A stretch of DNA of 64,000 nucleotides, from the NCBI RefSeq assembly GCF_014904695.1, contig NZ_JACXXN010000019.1, forward strand, positions 52,317-116,316, in the 5' to 3' direction. This stretch comes from Nostoc sp. MG11. Its GTDB lineage: Bacteria > Cyanobacteriota > Cyanobacteriia > Cyanobacteriales > Nostocaceae. Made by a program: the position numbers and the translations under genes. Shown here one piece after another: positions 25,686 through 35,403 of the stretch. The notes below the pieces were generated by a model. The model was not told where the DNA came from. It did no database searches and worked only from the letters and a program-made list of their open reading frames with translations. Position 1 is the first letter of the stretch, and every line of letters starts with the position of its first letter.

Positions 25686-26483
25686 TTACGCAAATTCTGA
25701 AATATTATCGATATTATATAAACTAAACTCTTCATGAGTTGATTGTGCCATCCATCTATAATCTAATAAAGCTTTTATTCTTAAAAGCCTTGATTTTAGC
25801 GGTAGTGCTTTATTTTTGTTTGCAACTCCAAAATAAACATTTTCACCATTTTTAATATAAACAGCGCCCGGAAAAGGTAGGGGTTCAAGCGGTGTTCCTT
25901 TTTTTGCTAGAGTGCTTGTTATGTCACGATGACGATAGGAATTAAAAATGTATTGTGTATATTCATTATCATATATAGCATTGACAATTTCAGGGACATT
26001 ATATAAATCATATCTAATTATGTTGCTTGTTCCGCAGTATTGATCAAAGCCTTTCCTCATAATACGTATGAGTTTACTGCCTTCACTATAAATGTAGCCC
26101 TTTTTGATAAACCAACCATTAGCTTGAGGGTTGCTATTAACAAACTCTGCTAAATATTTGCTTACGCAGTCATCAGCATCAACACACATAACATGGGATG
26201 GGTTGAGTTGCCGCGCATAAATTAATCCCGTTGTAAATTTTGATAGTTTATCTAACTGTTTGCTTTTCCAGTCTTTGCCTTGTAATTCAAAGTTATGCTC
26301 AATATATGTGATGTGAGGATGGCTAAATTCTATCTCAGGCTTTTCATTGCAAACAACAATCACTCTAAAGTCGTTTACAGTTTGGTTACAGATTGATTTT
26401 ACACACCTTCCAAATAATTTAGATACAGTTTCCCATGATGTAGAAACATATTTGCTTTTGACTGGAACTATAAAAACAAGCAT
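25686..26483 (-). CDS. Family 2-like glycosyltransferase
   Basis: 265 residues from the ATG at 26483, preceded by AGGAAG; an upstream ATG at 26549 would add 22 atypical residues. It opens MLVFIVPVKSKYVSTSWETVSKLFGRCVKSICNQ..., a GT2-like strand and helix. It has RVIVVCNEKP and the metal site HVMCVDADDCVSKYLAEF (DADD). The C-terminal half contains CGTSNIIRYDLYNVP. It is a probable GT-A transferase for surface glycan. The 263-base gap downstream to the GT8-like gene has no visible gene. Confidence 0.7.
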   Translation of the reverse strand: MLVFIVPVKSKYVSTSWETVSKLFGRCVKSICNQTVNDFRVIVVCNEKPEIEFSHPHITYIEHNFELQGKDWKSKQLDKLSKFTTGLIYARQLNPSHVMCVDADDCVSKYLAEFVNSNPQANGWFIKKGYIYSEGSKLIRIMRKGFDQYCGTSNIIRYDLYNVPEIVNAIYDNEYTQYIFNSYRHRDITSTLAKKGTPLEPLPFPGAVYIKNGENVYFGVANKNKALPLKSRLLRIKALLDYRWMAQSTHEEFSLYNIDNISEFA

Positions 26484-26679
26484 ATTGATCTTCCTATTTG
26501 GTCTGGTGATGGTTACATTTTGCCCTAAGCTCCTACGTAAAAACAACACTTTAGGTGGAACTATACAGTAAATTTACTGTTGTTGTCATTCAATAGCTAA
26601 CCAGCTTTTTGTTTGCTTTAATTTATAAAAATTTTCCAAATAATATATAAGGGATATTTGTGATGACATCTAGCCTGTA

Positions 26680-27942
26680 ATGAAGTCATGGTGTATGTAC
26701 CACGTACCAGATATCACTTGTATGAACATCTTAATGCTATCTTCTACTTTTCCTTATCCGCCAACGCGGGGGGGAACCCAAGTGAGGACATTTAATTTAC
26801 TTAAGTATCTGAGTCAACGCCATGCTATTACCCTTGTGACTCAACGCGATCGCAATGTTACAGACACCGAAATAGCAGGATTGCGCGATTGTGTGGATCA
26901 TCTAGTAGTTTTTGATCGCCCCCTAAATTCTGGAACCACCGCAGGAATACTCAAGAAAATCCAGCGTTTTGGCGTATTTCTGCAACAGGGGACGCCACCA
27001 AGTGTACTCAACCGCTATTCAGTCGAGATGCAAGCCTGGGTTGATAACTTTGTGCAGCTAGGAAAATGTGATGTGATTACCTGCGAACATAGCGTTAACG
27101 AAATTTACGTACAATCGCATTTTCAAAAACAGCTAAAAACCATAGTCAATGTTCATAGTTCTGTTTACGGTAGTTGTCTTAATCAGCTAGCAACAGGCAT
27201 TTCTGAAAATGCACTCAGAGATAAAATTAATCTACCGCTTCTGCGTCGTTATGAACAAAGCTACTGTTCTAAATTCTCGGAAATTGTAGTCACAACTGAA
27301 GAAGATAAAATTCAACTACAAGAATTCAACCCAAATAGTCAAATTACAGTCATTCCTAATGGCGTAGATTTGGTTTGTTTCCCTAACCGTACTGCCGATC
27401 CAGGAGGACATCGCTTAATTTTTATTGGCGCAATGGATAATTTGGCAAACATAGACGCTGTTAGCTTTTTCAGCAATGAAGTCTTGCCAAAAATCCAACA
27501 ATATTATCCTGAAACAACCTTCGATATTGTCGGTTCTCATCCAACGCCAGAAGTTTTAGCGCTTCAAGAAAAACCGGGAATCAATGTGACTGGGCGTGTG
27601 CATTCGATGGTAGAGTATTTACACAAATCAACTATCTGCGTTGTGCCCATGCGAACTGGGTTTGGCATTAAAAATAAAACTTTAGAGGCAATGGCAGCAG
27701 GTATACCCGTAGTAGCAAGCGATCGCGGCTTAGAAGGACTATCTGTAGATGGCGCGAGCAAATCATTACGGGCATTACGAGCAAACAAGCCAGCCGAGTA
27801 CGTCAACACTATTAGTCAACTATTTGATAATGCATATCTGCGCTCGGAATTATCTCGCAACGGTAGACAACTGGTAGAAACAGAGTTTACTTGGGATATC
27901 GCTGGTAAAAGTTATCAACAAGTTTGTCTTGGCGGAGGATGA
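26680..27942 (+). CDS. Group 1 (GT4-type) glycosyltransferase
   Basis: 420 residues. The family opening NILMLSSTFPYPPTRGGTQVRTFNLLKYLS begins at residue 15, so the ATG at 26722 may be the true start. The C-terminal domain has LIFIGAMDNLANIDAVSFF, VPMRTGFGIKNKTLEAMAAGIPVVASDRGLEGL (donor-binding E-x7-E region) and a terminal FTWDIAGKSYQQ. It is paralogous to the GT4 at 21178: both share the PYPPxxGGxxxRT loop, so they may work on the same glycan. It is divergently transcribed from the GT2-like gene upstream. Confidence 0.88.
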   Translation: MKSWCMYHVPDITCMNILMLSSTFPYPPTRGGTQVRTFNLLKYLSQRHAITLVTQRDRNVTDTEIAGLRDCVDHLVVFDRPLNSGTTAGILKKIQRFGVFLQQGTPPSVLNRYSVEMQAWVDNFVQLGKCDVITCEHSVNEIYVQSHFQKQLKTIVNVHSSVYGSCLNQLATGISENALRDKINLPLLRRYEQSYCSKFSEIVVTTEEDKIQLQEFNPNSQITVIPNGVDLVCFPNRTADPGGHRLIFIGAMDNLANIDAVSFFSNEVLPKIQQYYPETTFDIVGSHPTPEVLALQEKPGINVTGRVHSMVEYLHKSTICVVPMRTGFGIKNKTLEAMAAGIPVVASDRGLEGLSVDGASKSLRALRANKPAEYVNTISQLFDNAYLRSELSRNGRQLVETEFTWDIAGKSYQQVCLGGG

Positions 27943-28029
27943 GAATAATTCTTATATAATCCAATTTTCTGCTTGTTGAAGAGATAGGATTTACTAGAAG
28001 AGTAAGATTTAAGGAGCAAACCCCTGTCT

Positions 28030-28644
28030 TTGCAATTTATTACCGTTCCTCCCGCAACTTCTCAGCCACCCGCAGGCTTAATCGTCACTTTGCATGGTTG
28101 GGGTGCAAATGCCCAGGATGTGGCATCTTTATTGCCATTTTTCAACCTGCCAGATTATCAGTTTATGTTTCCTGATGCACCTTTTCCTCATCCCCATTCT
28201 CCTATAGGCAGGGCATGGTATGACCTGAGAACGGAAAATATGTATCAGGGCTTAGCAGAAAGTCGGCAACTGTTAGTAGATTGGTTGCAATCCTTAGAGA
28301 CTAGTACTGGTGTGCCTCTATCGCGCACCATTTTGAGTGGATTTTCACAAGGTGGGGCGATGACTTTAGATATAGGATTAAATTTGCCCTTAGCTGGTTT
28401 AGTTGTGATGAGCGGATATTTACATCCTGGTGCAGGAACAGTAACTCAAAGTAGTATTCCGCCGATTTTAATCGCGCATGGAAGATATGATGAAGTTGTA
28501 CCACTGCAAGCTGCCTTAAAAGCTAGAGAGACTGTGGAATCCCAAGGAGTGGCGGTAGAATACCACGAATTTGACATGGGGCATGAAATCAGTCCACAAA
28601 TGTTAGAGGTGGTACGGAATTTTATCGGGAATACAATTAACTAG
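28030..28644 (+). CDS. Phospholipase/carboxylesterase family alpha/beta hydrolase
   Basis: 204 residues from a TTG with AAGGAG about 13 bases upstream. The alpha/beta hydrolase core shows LIVTLHGWGANAQD (oxyanion region), the nucleophile elbow GFSQGGAMT (GxSxG), the acid in GRYDEVVPLQ, and the catalytic His in DMGHEISP. It belongs to the YpfH / acyl-protein thioesterase-like group (PF02230). It is cytosolic with no signal peptide. Small ester or thioester substrates are expected. It follows the glycosyltransferase by 87 bases and may be read from its own promoter. Confidence 0.88.
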   Translation: MQFITVPPATSQPPAGLIVTLHGWGANAQDVASLLPFFNLPDYQFMFPDAPFPHPHSPIGRAWYDLRTENMYQGLAESRQLLVDWLQSLETSTGVPLSRTILSGFSQGGAMTLDIGLNLPLAGLVVMSGYLHPGAGTVTQSSIPPILIAHGRYDEVVPLQAALKARETVESQGVAVEYHEFDMGHEISPQMLEVVRNFIGNTIN

Positions 28645-28800
28645 TCAAACGTTACAAATTTTTTATAAATTCTAGTATAAATCCTGAAAAATTTCACGAA
28701 ATCCATGTCTTCTAATGAGTAATATATATTGGGTGGCTGCGTAATAGCGCAATTTCACCCATGCTGAAGGCGAGTGCTGCATAAGGGAGGGGCAAGCATT

Positions 28801-29013
28801 ATGACAACTCTAAGCATTTCCAAGAAAGAAATTGCTGCCATGACTTCGGCAGAAGTAGAACAGTTGGCTACACGTTTGGAACTCGATAATTACAGTAATG
28901 CTTTTGAGGGTTTGAATGATTGGCATCTACTACGAGCGATCGCGTTTCAGCGTCCAGAGTTAGTTGAACCCTACATCTATCTCTTAGACTTGGAACCCTA
29001 CGATGAAGCTTAA
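28801..29013 (+). CDS. DUF2555 family protein
   Basis: A 70-residue cyanobacterial protein, MTTLSISKKEIAAMTSAEVE... ending LLDLEPYDEA, matching the conserved DUF2555 pattern (WHLLRAIAFQRPELVEPYIYLLDLEPYDEA region). The ATG at 28801 has a strong GGGAGGGG upstream; an earlier in-frame GTG at 28774 is not needed. A seven-codon frame (ATG at 28761, stop TAA before the ribosome binding site) lies just upstream and could act as a leader. The function of the family is unknown; it is nearly confined to cyanobacteria. Confidence 0.85.
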   Translation: MTTLSISKKEIAAMTSAEVEQLATRLELDNYSNAFEGLNDWHLLRAIAFQRPELVEPYIYLLDLEPYDEA

Positions 29014-29081
29014 AGATTTGATAATTAGAAGTTAGCAGTTAATATTCCTAACCTCTAACTACTAATCCTAATCTTTTTGCT

Positions 29082-30308
29082 ATGCCTAATCCCGAATCCC
29101 AAAGCGAAAACATCAACAAAAGGATTCTAATTGGCGTAGGCGGCGGTATCGCCGCCTACAAAGTTTGTGAACTGGTTTCGACGCTGTTTAAAACAGGTGT
29201 GGAAGTTCGAGTCATCCTCACTCGTTCGGCGCAAGAATTTATCAAGCCTCTGACTTTAGCAACCCTATCTCGTCATCCCGCTTACACAGATGATAATTTC
29301 TGGCAACCAACTCACTCTCGTCCATTGCATATTGAGTTAGGTGAATGGGCGGATGTGTTGGTAATTGCACCTTTAACAGCTAATACACTAGCAAAGCTAG
29401 CCTACGGTATGGCTGACAATTTACTCACAAATACTGTGTTGGCTTCTACTTGTCCCGTGCTGTTGGCTCCAGCGATGAATACGGATATGTGGGAACAAAT
29501 AGCAGTGCAGCGGAATTGGCGACAGTTATTAACAGATAGTCGATATCATGGCGTCGATACAGCGTCGGGGTTATTGGCGTGCGATCGCGTCGGTGCTGGT
29601 AGGATGGCAGAACCCCCAGAAATTTTGGTTTACATCCAATCATTGTTGTACACTCAAGGCAAACGAGATTTAGCAGGTAAAAGAGTGTTGATTAGTGCCG
29701 GGGGAACGCGAGAGTATCTTGACCCAGTGAGATTTATTGGCAATCCTGCCACGGGTAAAATGGGATTGGCTTTAGCGCGAGCCGCACTCCACCGAGGCGC
29801 AAGTGTCACCCTCGTGCATGGCCCAGCTAGTTGGAATGTACCATTGGGAGTCCAAGCAATTCCCGTCGTTAGTGCCGACCAAATGCAGCACGCCATGCTA
29901 GAGTGTTTACCCAACGCTGATGTCATTGTGATGTCGGCAGCTGTAGCGGATGTGAAGCCAAAAGATTATAGTACAAAGAAATTGCCCAAGCGATCGCTTC
30001 CCCAAGCCCTACCCTTAGAACCTGTACCAGATATCGTCGCTCAATTAGCACAACTCAAACAACCGCATCAGCTGTTAATTGGGTTTGCTGCACAGACTGG
30101 AGATATTATCACACCTGCGTTAGAAAAGTTGCACAGTAAAAAATTGGATGCGATCATTGCTAATCCCATCGATCAACCCGAAACTGGTTTTGGCAGCGAT
30201 CGTAATCAAGCAATCTTTTTAGACAAGCAAGGGCGTCAGGTAGAAATTGCACCCTGTTCTAAATTAAAAATGGCCCATCAATTGTTTGATTTTGTTAGAA
30301 GCTTTTAG
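29082..30308 (+). CDS. coaBC: Bifunctional phosphopantothenoylcysteine decarboxylase / phosphopantothenate-cysteine ligase
   Basis: 408 residues with both halves of the coenzyme A enzyme Dfp/CoaBC. The N-terminal flavoprotein decarboxylase has [24 protein letters not shown] (catalytic His region), [18 protein letters not shown] and PAMNTDMW (substrate loop). The C-terminal synthetase has [27 protein letters not shown] and [10 protein letters not shown]. Together they convert 4'-phosphopantothenate and cysteine to 4'-phosphopantetheine in two steps. A cytosolic housekeeping gene. It follows the DUF2555 gene on the same strand. Confidence 0.96.
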   Translation: MPNPESQSENINKRILIGVGGGIAAYKVCELVSTLFKTGVEVRVILTRSAQEFIKPLTLATLSRHPAYTDDNFWQPTHSRPLHIELGEWADVLVIAPLTANTLAKLAYGMADNLLTNTVLASTCPVLLAPAMNTDMWEQIAVQRNWRQLLTDSRYHGVDTASGLLACDRVGAGRMAEPPEILVYIQSLLYTQGKRDLAGKRVLISAGGTREYLDPVRFIGNPATGKMGLALARAALHRGASVTLVHGPASWNVPLGVQAIPVVSADQMQHAMLECLPNADVIVMSAAVADVKPKDYSTKKLPKRSLPQALPLEPVPDIVAQLAQLKQPHQLLIGFAAQTGDIITPALEKLHSKKLDAIIANPIDQPETGFGSDRNQAIFLDKQGRQVEIAPCSKLKMAHQLFDFVRSF

Positions 30309-30449
30309 TCAATAGATAGTTCCGGGTTCTACCAAAAGTGCGATCGCTTGTCTCTAATTTGGGCAGATTACAGGCGGCGTTATAAATTAATAAGTGTATC
30401 TGCAATACCGGACTTGTTCTGGCTTGATCTCAATAGCAAAGGTTTGGAG

Positions 30450-31934
30450 ATGTCTACTTTATCAGAAACTTCTATCCTTGCAGCAATACTGCTGGTAGCT
30501 TTCGGCATTTTGGGCTGGGGCTTTTATCGCGCCAGACCTTTTGGGAAGCTGGGAATCTTAGCCTGGTTACAATCGGTGGTGTTGATGGCTCCCTGGCTGC
30601 TGTTTTTTGGATTGTTTGCAGCCGGGATTTACATCAATATAGTTGGTATATTGTTTTTGGTGGTCGGTTCCGCTGGGCTATACATATATTTGGGAAGACA
30701 GCTACGCGCAGCTGGTCAAGATGCCCTACTCAAGCAGCGAGCCACAGAAAGGCTCAATGCTGATTCCTCGTCTGAGACAAATCCTACAGAGTCAGCAGTA
30801 ATTGCAGAATTAAAATCTGAAGTACCGCCAATACCGGATGATGACTTAAATGCAATTAGAGGTATTTTCGGTATTGATACGTTTTTTGCCACAGAAACCA
30901 TCGCCTACCAGGATGGAGCCATTTTTAAAGGCAATTTGCGGGGAGAACCAGAAGAAGTTCACAATCGTTTAACTACAAGTTTACGGCAACGCCTTGGTGA
31001 GCAATATCGTCTGTTTTTAGTGGAAAACACAGACGGTAAACCTGTAGTCATTGTCCTGCCAAGCCGCAATGATCCCCGTCCGATGTTGTTATCGCAAAAA
31101 GCCTTTGCAGGTATCCTGTTGGTAGCAACCATTGCCACAAGTTTAGAAGCCGCGGGGTTAGTGCTGAATTTTGATTTCTTTGCCAATCCTGAGCGTTTCC
31201 AAGAAGCTCTACCTATAGGTGCTGGTATATTTGGAATTTTGGTAGCTCACGAAATCGGTCATTGGTTACTTGCTCAGCGTCACAAAATCCGCCTCAGCTG
31301 GCCTTTCTTTTTACCTGCTGTGCAGATAGGCTCTTTTGGTGCAATTACCCGTTTTGAATCTTTGTTGCCCAATCGCAAAGTTCTATTTGATATTGCTTTG
31401 GCAGGGCCAGCAGTCGGTGGTATTCTTTCTCTATTAATGTTGATAACTGGCTTGCTACTTTCTCACCCAGGCAGTTTATTTCAATTGCCTAATCAGTTTT
31501 TCCAAGGCTCGATTTTAGTGGGAAGCTTAGCGCGGGTTGTACTTGGTTCTGCTTTGCAGTCGCCCCTGGTGAGCGTTCATCCCCTAGTAATTATTGGTTG
31601 GTTGGGGTTAGTAATCACTGCTTTGAACTTAATGCCCGCAGGACAACTAGATGGTGGACGCATTGTCCAAGCAATTTATGGACGTAAAACCGCAAGACGG
31701 GCAACGATCGCAACTTTAATTTTACTGACCTTAGTATCTCTTGGTAATGTTCTAGCCATGTACTGGGCGATCGTGATTTTCTTTTTGCAACGAGATCCAG
31801 AACGTCCCAGTTTGAATGAAGTCACTGAACCCGACGATGCCAGAGCCGCTTTGGGACTTTTGGCTTTATTCTTGATGATTACCACGCTCTTGCCCTTGAC
31901 TCCCGCCTTGGCTGGGCGTTTAGGAATAGGATAG
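30450..31934 (+). CDS. Site-2 protease family membrane metalloprotease (EGY-like)
   Basis: 494 residues from the ATG at 30450, preceded by GGTTTGGAG; an upstream TTG would add an unlikely extension. There are three N-terminal spans (LAAILLVAFGILGWGFY ...), then a soluble region (about 105-215) as in plant EGY1. The M50 zinc site follows: VAHEIGHWLLAQ (HExxH near residue 266) and NLMPAGQLDGGRI (third ligand Asp near 400). Several further spans lie between and after. It cleaves substrates within the membrane; EGY homologues act in thylakoid development and regulated intramembrane proteolysis. Confidence 0.92.
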   Translation: MSTLSETSILAAILLVAFGILGWGFYRARPFGKLGILAWLQSVVLMAPWLLFFGLFAAGIYINIVGILFLVVGSAGLYIYLGRQLRAAGQDALLKQRATERLNADSSSETNPTESAVIAELKSEVPPIPDDDLNAIRGIFGIDTFFATETIAYQDGAIFKGNLRGEPEEVHNRLTTSLRQRLGEQYRLFLVENTDGKPVVIVLPSRNDPRPMLLSQKAFAGILLVATIATSLEAAGLVLNFDFFANPERFQEALPIGAGIFGILVAHEIGHWLLAQRHKIRLSWPFFLPAVQIGSFGAITRFESLLPNRKVLFDIALAGPAVGGILSLLMLITGLLLSHPGSLFQLPNQFFQGSILVGSLARVVLGSALQSPLVSVHPLVIIGWLGLVITALNLMPAGQLDGGRIVQAIYGRKTARRATIATLILLTLVSLGNVLAMYWAIVIFFLQRDPERPSLNEVTEPDDARAALGLLALFLMITTLLPLTPALAGRLGIG

Positions 31935-32168
31935 TGCTTATAGAGCCAACACCCAAACAAGCAATATCTGCAATTCGGGTGTGCGCCCAACTTACCAGGG
32001 TTTATAAACGAATAGACCTTGTAAGATTGGACGAGTGCACCAGAAATATTTATATCTTGGCTAATAATTCAATAGAAGCTGAGGTAACACCAACTGGAGA
32101 AATTCTTTAGTTATAACTTGTCAAAAGTCAAGGACTACTAAACTTTTTTCGATAAATTTAAGGAGGAT
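31935..32168. other. Intergenic stretch after the site-2 protease gene
   Basis: 234 bases, no gene recognised. Short inverted segments are present (CCAACACCC ... GGGTGTGCG) that may terminate the protease transcript. A clear AAGGAGGA at the right end serves the small gene at 32169. Confidence 0.5.
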
Positions 32169-32306
32169 ATGGAACCAACACCACAGCAGCTAAGAGCGGT
32201 GTATATAGTTTGCTACTGGCTAACAAAAATGTATTTACCCATCTATCTTGTAACGCTTGATTCTAGAGACGCGAGAATAGTAATCATCGCGGGTGAAGGT
32301 CAGTAA
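32169..32306 (+). CDS. Small protein, DUF6888-like (45 aa)
   Basis: A 45-codon frame (MEPTPQQLRAVYIVCYWL ... LVTLDSRDARIVIIAGEGQ) with an excellent AGGAGG six bases before the ATG. The pattern of a helix with Cys and an aromatic core, then two strands ending IxAGE, resembles small cyanobacterial DUF6888 proteins, which tend to sit next to DUF6887 genes as here. The assignment is from memory and the function is unknown. It is followed after 30 bases by the next small gene, with a second good ribosome binding site, so the two form an operon. Confidence 0.65.
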   Translation: MEPTPQQLRAVYIVCYWLTKMYLPIYLVTLDSRDARIVIIAGEGQ

Positions 32307-32336
32307 TTGTTATTAATAAGCAAGGAGAATTGAGCT

Positions 32337-32519
32337 ATGACCAGCCCGAATTATGAAGCAATGACCACAAAGGAGTTGCGGACTTATGTTTTAGCACACC
32401 GAGATGACCAAAATGCCATCAACGCTCTAGCAAGCCGAGTTGAAACAAATGGAGTAAAGTTAGATTCTCCAGAACAACTGCCAGATGTAATACGTAGGCA
32501 GCAAGAACAGCAAGAGTAA
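32337..32519 (+). CDS. Small protein, DUF6887-like (60 aa)
   Basis: 60 residues: NYEAMTTKELRTYVLAHRDDQNAINALASRV and a C-terminal PEQLPDVIRRQQEQQE. The KELRxYVLxHRDD signature is seen in many short cyanobacterial proteins of the DUF6887 group. CAAGGAG lies about 11 bases upstream of the ATG. It is second in a two-gene unit with the DUF6888-like protein and is followed by a strong terminator. The compact pairing is like toxin-antitoxin units, but no such activity is known to me. Confidence 0.7.
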   Translation: MTSPNYEAMTTKELRTYVLAHRDDQNAINALASRVETNGVKLDSPEQLPDVIRRQQEQQE

Positions 32520-32540
32520 AACTAAATTAAAATCTTTGAT

Positions 32541-32575
32541 AAAGCGTTGTACTACAAATACAACGCTTTTATTTT
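32541..32575 (+). terminator. Rho-independent terminator of the small-gene pair
   Basis: AAAGCGTTGTA (32541-32551) pairs perfectly with 32559-32569 across a seven-base loop and is followed by TATTTTG. It ends 22-56 bases after the DUF6887-like stop codon. Confidence 0.85.
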
Positions 32576-32654
32576 GCCTTAACAGCAGTATCTACTCAGA
32601 CTTGACACGATTTTTACTCAGTAACAAATATCTGAGCAACGTAGTTATTTAAAC

Positions 32655-33917
32655 TTAAGTGGATGGTTTCCAACCCGCTAGCAGATTCGGGTAAGCCGTT
32701 GGTGTGGGGAAGATTTTCTGGAAGCCAGTCTGACGCTCTTGAGGTTTTTCTTTGCTCATGTTCCAGAGGCTTTCATAGAAAAAGAATGATACCCCGGCAA
32801 AGTTGCGATCGCGTACTTTTTGTACTTGTGTTTGAATCTGTTGCATCGGCACAGACCTATTTTTCAAACCAGCTAAAATACCAATACTCACTGGAATATG
32901 GCTCTTTGCTGCCTTCACTTCTGGGTACTCTAATTCGCTGACAAAGACATTCAAGTCATCCCGATATATCTGCAAAACTAGTTCTTCGATAATTCCTAGA
33001 CGTTCCCATCTCTGCCAGTCTGCTAAAAAGTATTCGTAGGAAAAACGCTGAGGATTAGGCGCAACAGAAACGAGACAATCTTTTTTAGTGGCTTTGATAG
33101 CTTTGAATACCCGCTTGGTAAAGTCGGTAATTTTGTTAGCTCTCCAGCGCACCCATTCTGGATCTTTAGAATTTTTGGAGGGTGCTCTACCACGGTGTTC
33201 TTTTTTGTAAAGTGCTACTGTATAGGCATCGTATCCCAATTCTGATGGCAAGCCAAAATGATCATCAAATTGAATTCCGTCGATATCGTAGTTTCTGACG
33301 ATTTCAACAATTAGATCTTGGATGAACTGTTGTACTTCTGGGCGAAAAGGATTTAGCCAAACGCGGTTGTGTGTCCCTTCCTTGATAATCCGCGTACCGT
33401 TGCTGCGACTGGTGAGCCATTGAGGACGATTTTTCGCTAATAGGGAATCCGCTGGTGCCATGAAGCCAAATTCAAACCAGGGAATTATTGTTAAGCCTTT
33501 TTGATGTCCCACATCGACAATCTCTTTGAGTATATCTCGTCCTTGTAGTCCGGGTGTGGGATCAAGCGATCGCCCAATAACTTTGGCTGCAATTTTGCTG
33601 GGATACAGTGTATACCCCCAATTCCAAACCGCTGGATATATGGTATTAAAATTGAGTTCATCAAGGCGTTGTAATGATCCCTTGAGGCGATCGCTCGAAA
33701 ACAGCACATTGCTATCAATATTTGTTAACCACACACCTCTTAACTCAGATGATGCTGCTCTCTGAGGAATAGTTTGAGCGTTTATCGGAAACGATAGCAT
33801 CACTGTAGCCACCATACTCAAGGTCACTATGACGGTAAACAACCTTGGCTTTATGCTTTGGCGAATATTCCACCAATTATGAAGCTCAACACACCACTTT
33901 ACAAACCTTTTCATCAT
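32655..33917 (-). CDS. Exported family 10-like glycosyl hydrolase (GHL10, DUF187)
   Basis: 420 residues. An N-terminal hydrophobic segment after a basic stretch (LFTVIVTLSMVATVMLSFPINAQ) is a signal peptide or anchor with a likely cut after NAQ. The GHL10 TIM-barrel follows: ELRGVWLTNIDSNVLFS, FNTIYPAVWNWGYTLYPS, GLTIIPWFEFGFM, NGTRIIKEGTHNRVWLNPFRPEVQQFI, YDIDGIQFDDHFGLP (acidic catalytic region DxxDDH) and VLQIYRDD. The family is predicted to cleave glycan or peptidoglycan-associated sugars outside the cytoplasm. Its gene is alone, flanked by gaps on both sides. Confidence 0.88.
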   Translation of the reverse strand: MMKRFVKWCVELHNWWNIRQSIKPRLFTVIVTLSMVATVMLSFPINAQTIPQRAASSELRGVWLTNIDSNVLFSSDRLKGSLQRLDELNFNTIYPAVWNWGYTLYPSKIAAKVIGRSLDPTPGLQGRDILKEIVDVGHQKGLTIIPWFEFGFMAPADSLLAKNRPQWLTSRSNGTRIIKEGTHNRVWLNPFRPEVQQFIQDLIVEIVRNYDIDGIQFDDHFGLPSELGYDAYTVALYKKEHRGRAPSKNSKDPEWVRWRANKITDFTKRVFKAIKATKKDCLVSVAPNPQRFSYEYFLADWQRWERLGIIEELVLQIYRDDLNVFVSELEYPEVKAAKSHIPVSIGILAGLKNRSVPMQQIQTQVQKVRDRNFAGVSFFFYESLWNMSKEKPQERQTGFQKIFPTPTAYPNLLAGWKPST

Positions 33918-34372
33918 TTGCTACAGAGATCATCAAATTATGAACAATGACTGACATGTGTAGATATAAGTTGCTTTATCGCTTTACATCAACCAATAGC
34001 CAGATAAGTTTTCTCTCACTTCCTGAAGTTTATTGTTAAGCCATTGTATAGCATTTATTTTGACATTGTTAAGATAATGGCTACTGTGTCGCCTTCATAT
34101 GTGACAATCTAAAGAAGGATACGGTAATAAACTTACTGCTAATTTTTTCCTATCTTCTCTGAATCTATACTCAGTTGATATTACCTCCACATTAACCCTT
34201 AACTGTAAATGTGGAATAATACACAATATCTTCGCTTATTAGCTGATGCGTAAGATTATGCTAAGTATTGCAGAGAAAATCTCATGCAAATTACATAGAT
34301 ATTATTTGTAAACAAAAGTTAACATGTAGCGGATATTACTCAGCTATTTTTAAAATAAAAGCAGGATTTTTA
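33918..34372. other. Intergenic region, 455 bases
   Basis: No gene is recognised. It is AT-rich and holds the promoter of the GHL10 hydrolase on the left and the leader of the next plus-strand gene on the right. An upstream in-frame ATG at 34268 exists, but the reading before 34373 looks non-conserved. Confidence 0.5.
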
Positions 34373-34876
34373 ATGATCAGCCTAAGTAATTCAGAAGATG
34401 GCAACGTTAGCACCACACCGGCCACTGAGCGTCTAGCAAGAGCAATGACAGTATCGGCTGGAGAGTTTTCATTGATACTAGTATGTTGTAACTGTGTCAA
34501 AATTCAGCAGCAAATACTGAATTCGTTAACAGAATTTTCACCAGCTAACATCCAAGACATTTTGCTTACACCTGAACTTGAGACGCTATATACGACTCTC
34601 GTAACTACAATTGGTGATACTCAACCCGAAGCTTTGATGGTGCGAGGTTTAGAATCTGTAGTAGCAATTAATCAACTAATCATTAGTACCAATCTCATCC
34701 GAAATGAGTTTCGGAAAAAGTTTCGGTTTCCCTTGGTATTGTGGGTCAATGATGAAATTCTTCGTAAGCTAGTTTGGCTAGCACCTGATTTCAAAGACTG
34801 GGCGGCCAGCACTATTAGATTTGATGTACCGAGCAACCAATTAATTGAATCTGAACAGCAAGCTATTAGCGCCTAA
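34373..34876 (+). CDS. Stand-alone N-terminal domain of a cyanobacterial signalling/TPR-type protein
   Basis: 167 residues from the ATG at 34373 (GCAGGA nine bases upstream). The segment ERLARAMTVSAGEFSLILVCCN, then MVRGLESVVAINQLI, STNLIRNEFRKKFRFPLVLWVNDEILRKLVWLAPDFKDWAAS, has the Rossmann-like pattern that I recall at the start of longer cyanobacterial proteins with TPR or effector domains. Those continue after this point, while this one stops at EQQAISA. It may be a natural single-domain protein or the stump of a longer gene; the 527 bases downstream show no continuation that I could recognise. Confidence 0.6.
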   Translation: MISLSNSEDGNVSTTPATERLARAMTVSAGEFSLILVCCNCVKIQQQILNSLTEFSPANIQDILLTPELETLYTTLVTTIGDTQPEALMVRGLESVVAINQLIISTNLIRNEFRKKFRFPLVLWVNDEILRKLVWLAPDFKDWAASTIRFDVPSNQLIESEQQAISA

Positions 34877-35403
34877 GCCTGACTTTATCCAAATCACAAG
34901 ACAATATTAGTATCATTTAATATATATTACCTACGTAATTTATCATAATTTTTTTTGTAAATACTAAGAAACAAACAATCAGTACATCCACGTCTATCCA
35001 TACATCAGTCGGTAAAAACAGATGCTAATTTAATCCCAACTAGTTCGGTTTTGGGAGCATATACTTTTTTGGGTATTACCGAATCAAGTAAATGATGCTA
35101 ATAAAGATTTGTTGCATAGCTGCATAAATCCTAAAGTCACCTCCGATAAGTTAACAACGATTTAAATCGGGGAGGCCAGATTTTATACTCCATCCCAATA
35201 CTTGTCGCGTTTTGCGGGAAAAGGGGAAAAAAACCTTGTACCTTTTCCTCAAACCAAATTCCGAGTTGAAAATGCAAAACTCCAAGTAGTATTGACTTCC
35301 ATCCTGCAACGTTTTTTGCCGGTAGTTGCTAGTTATTAGTACTTTGGCTTTTGACTAAATATATGCTTATTACTGGCTAATCCCAAATCTGGATCATATT
35401 ACT
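34877..35403. other. Intergenic region, 527 bases
   Basis: No gene was found. A purine-rich tract (GGGAAAAGGGGAAAAAAACC near 35215) and its pyrimidine-rich partial complement (ACCTTTTCCTC) could pair. The rest is AT-rich leader of the exported protein gene. Confidence 0.5.
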
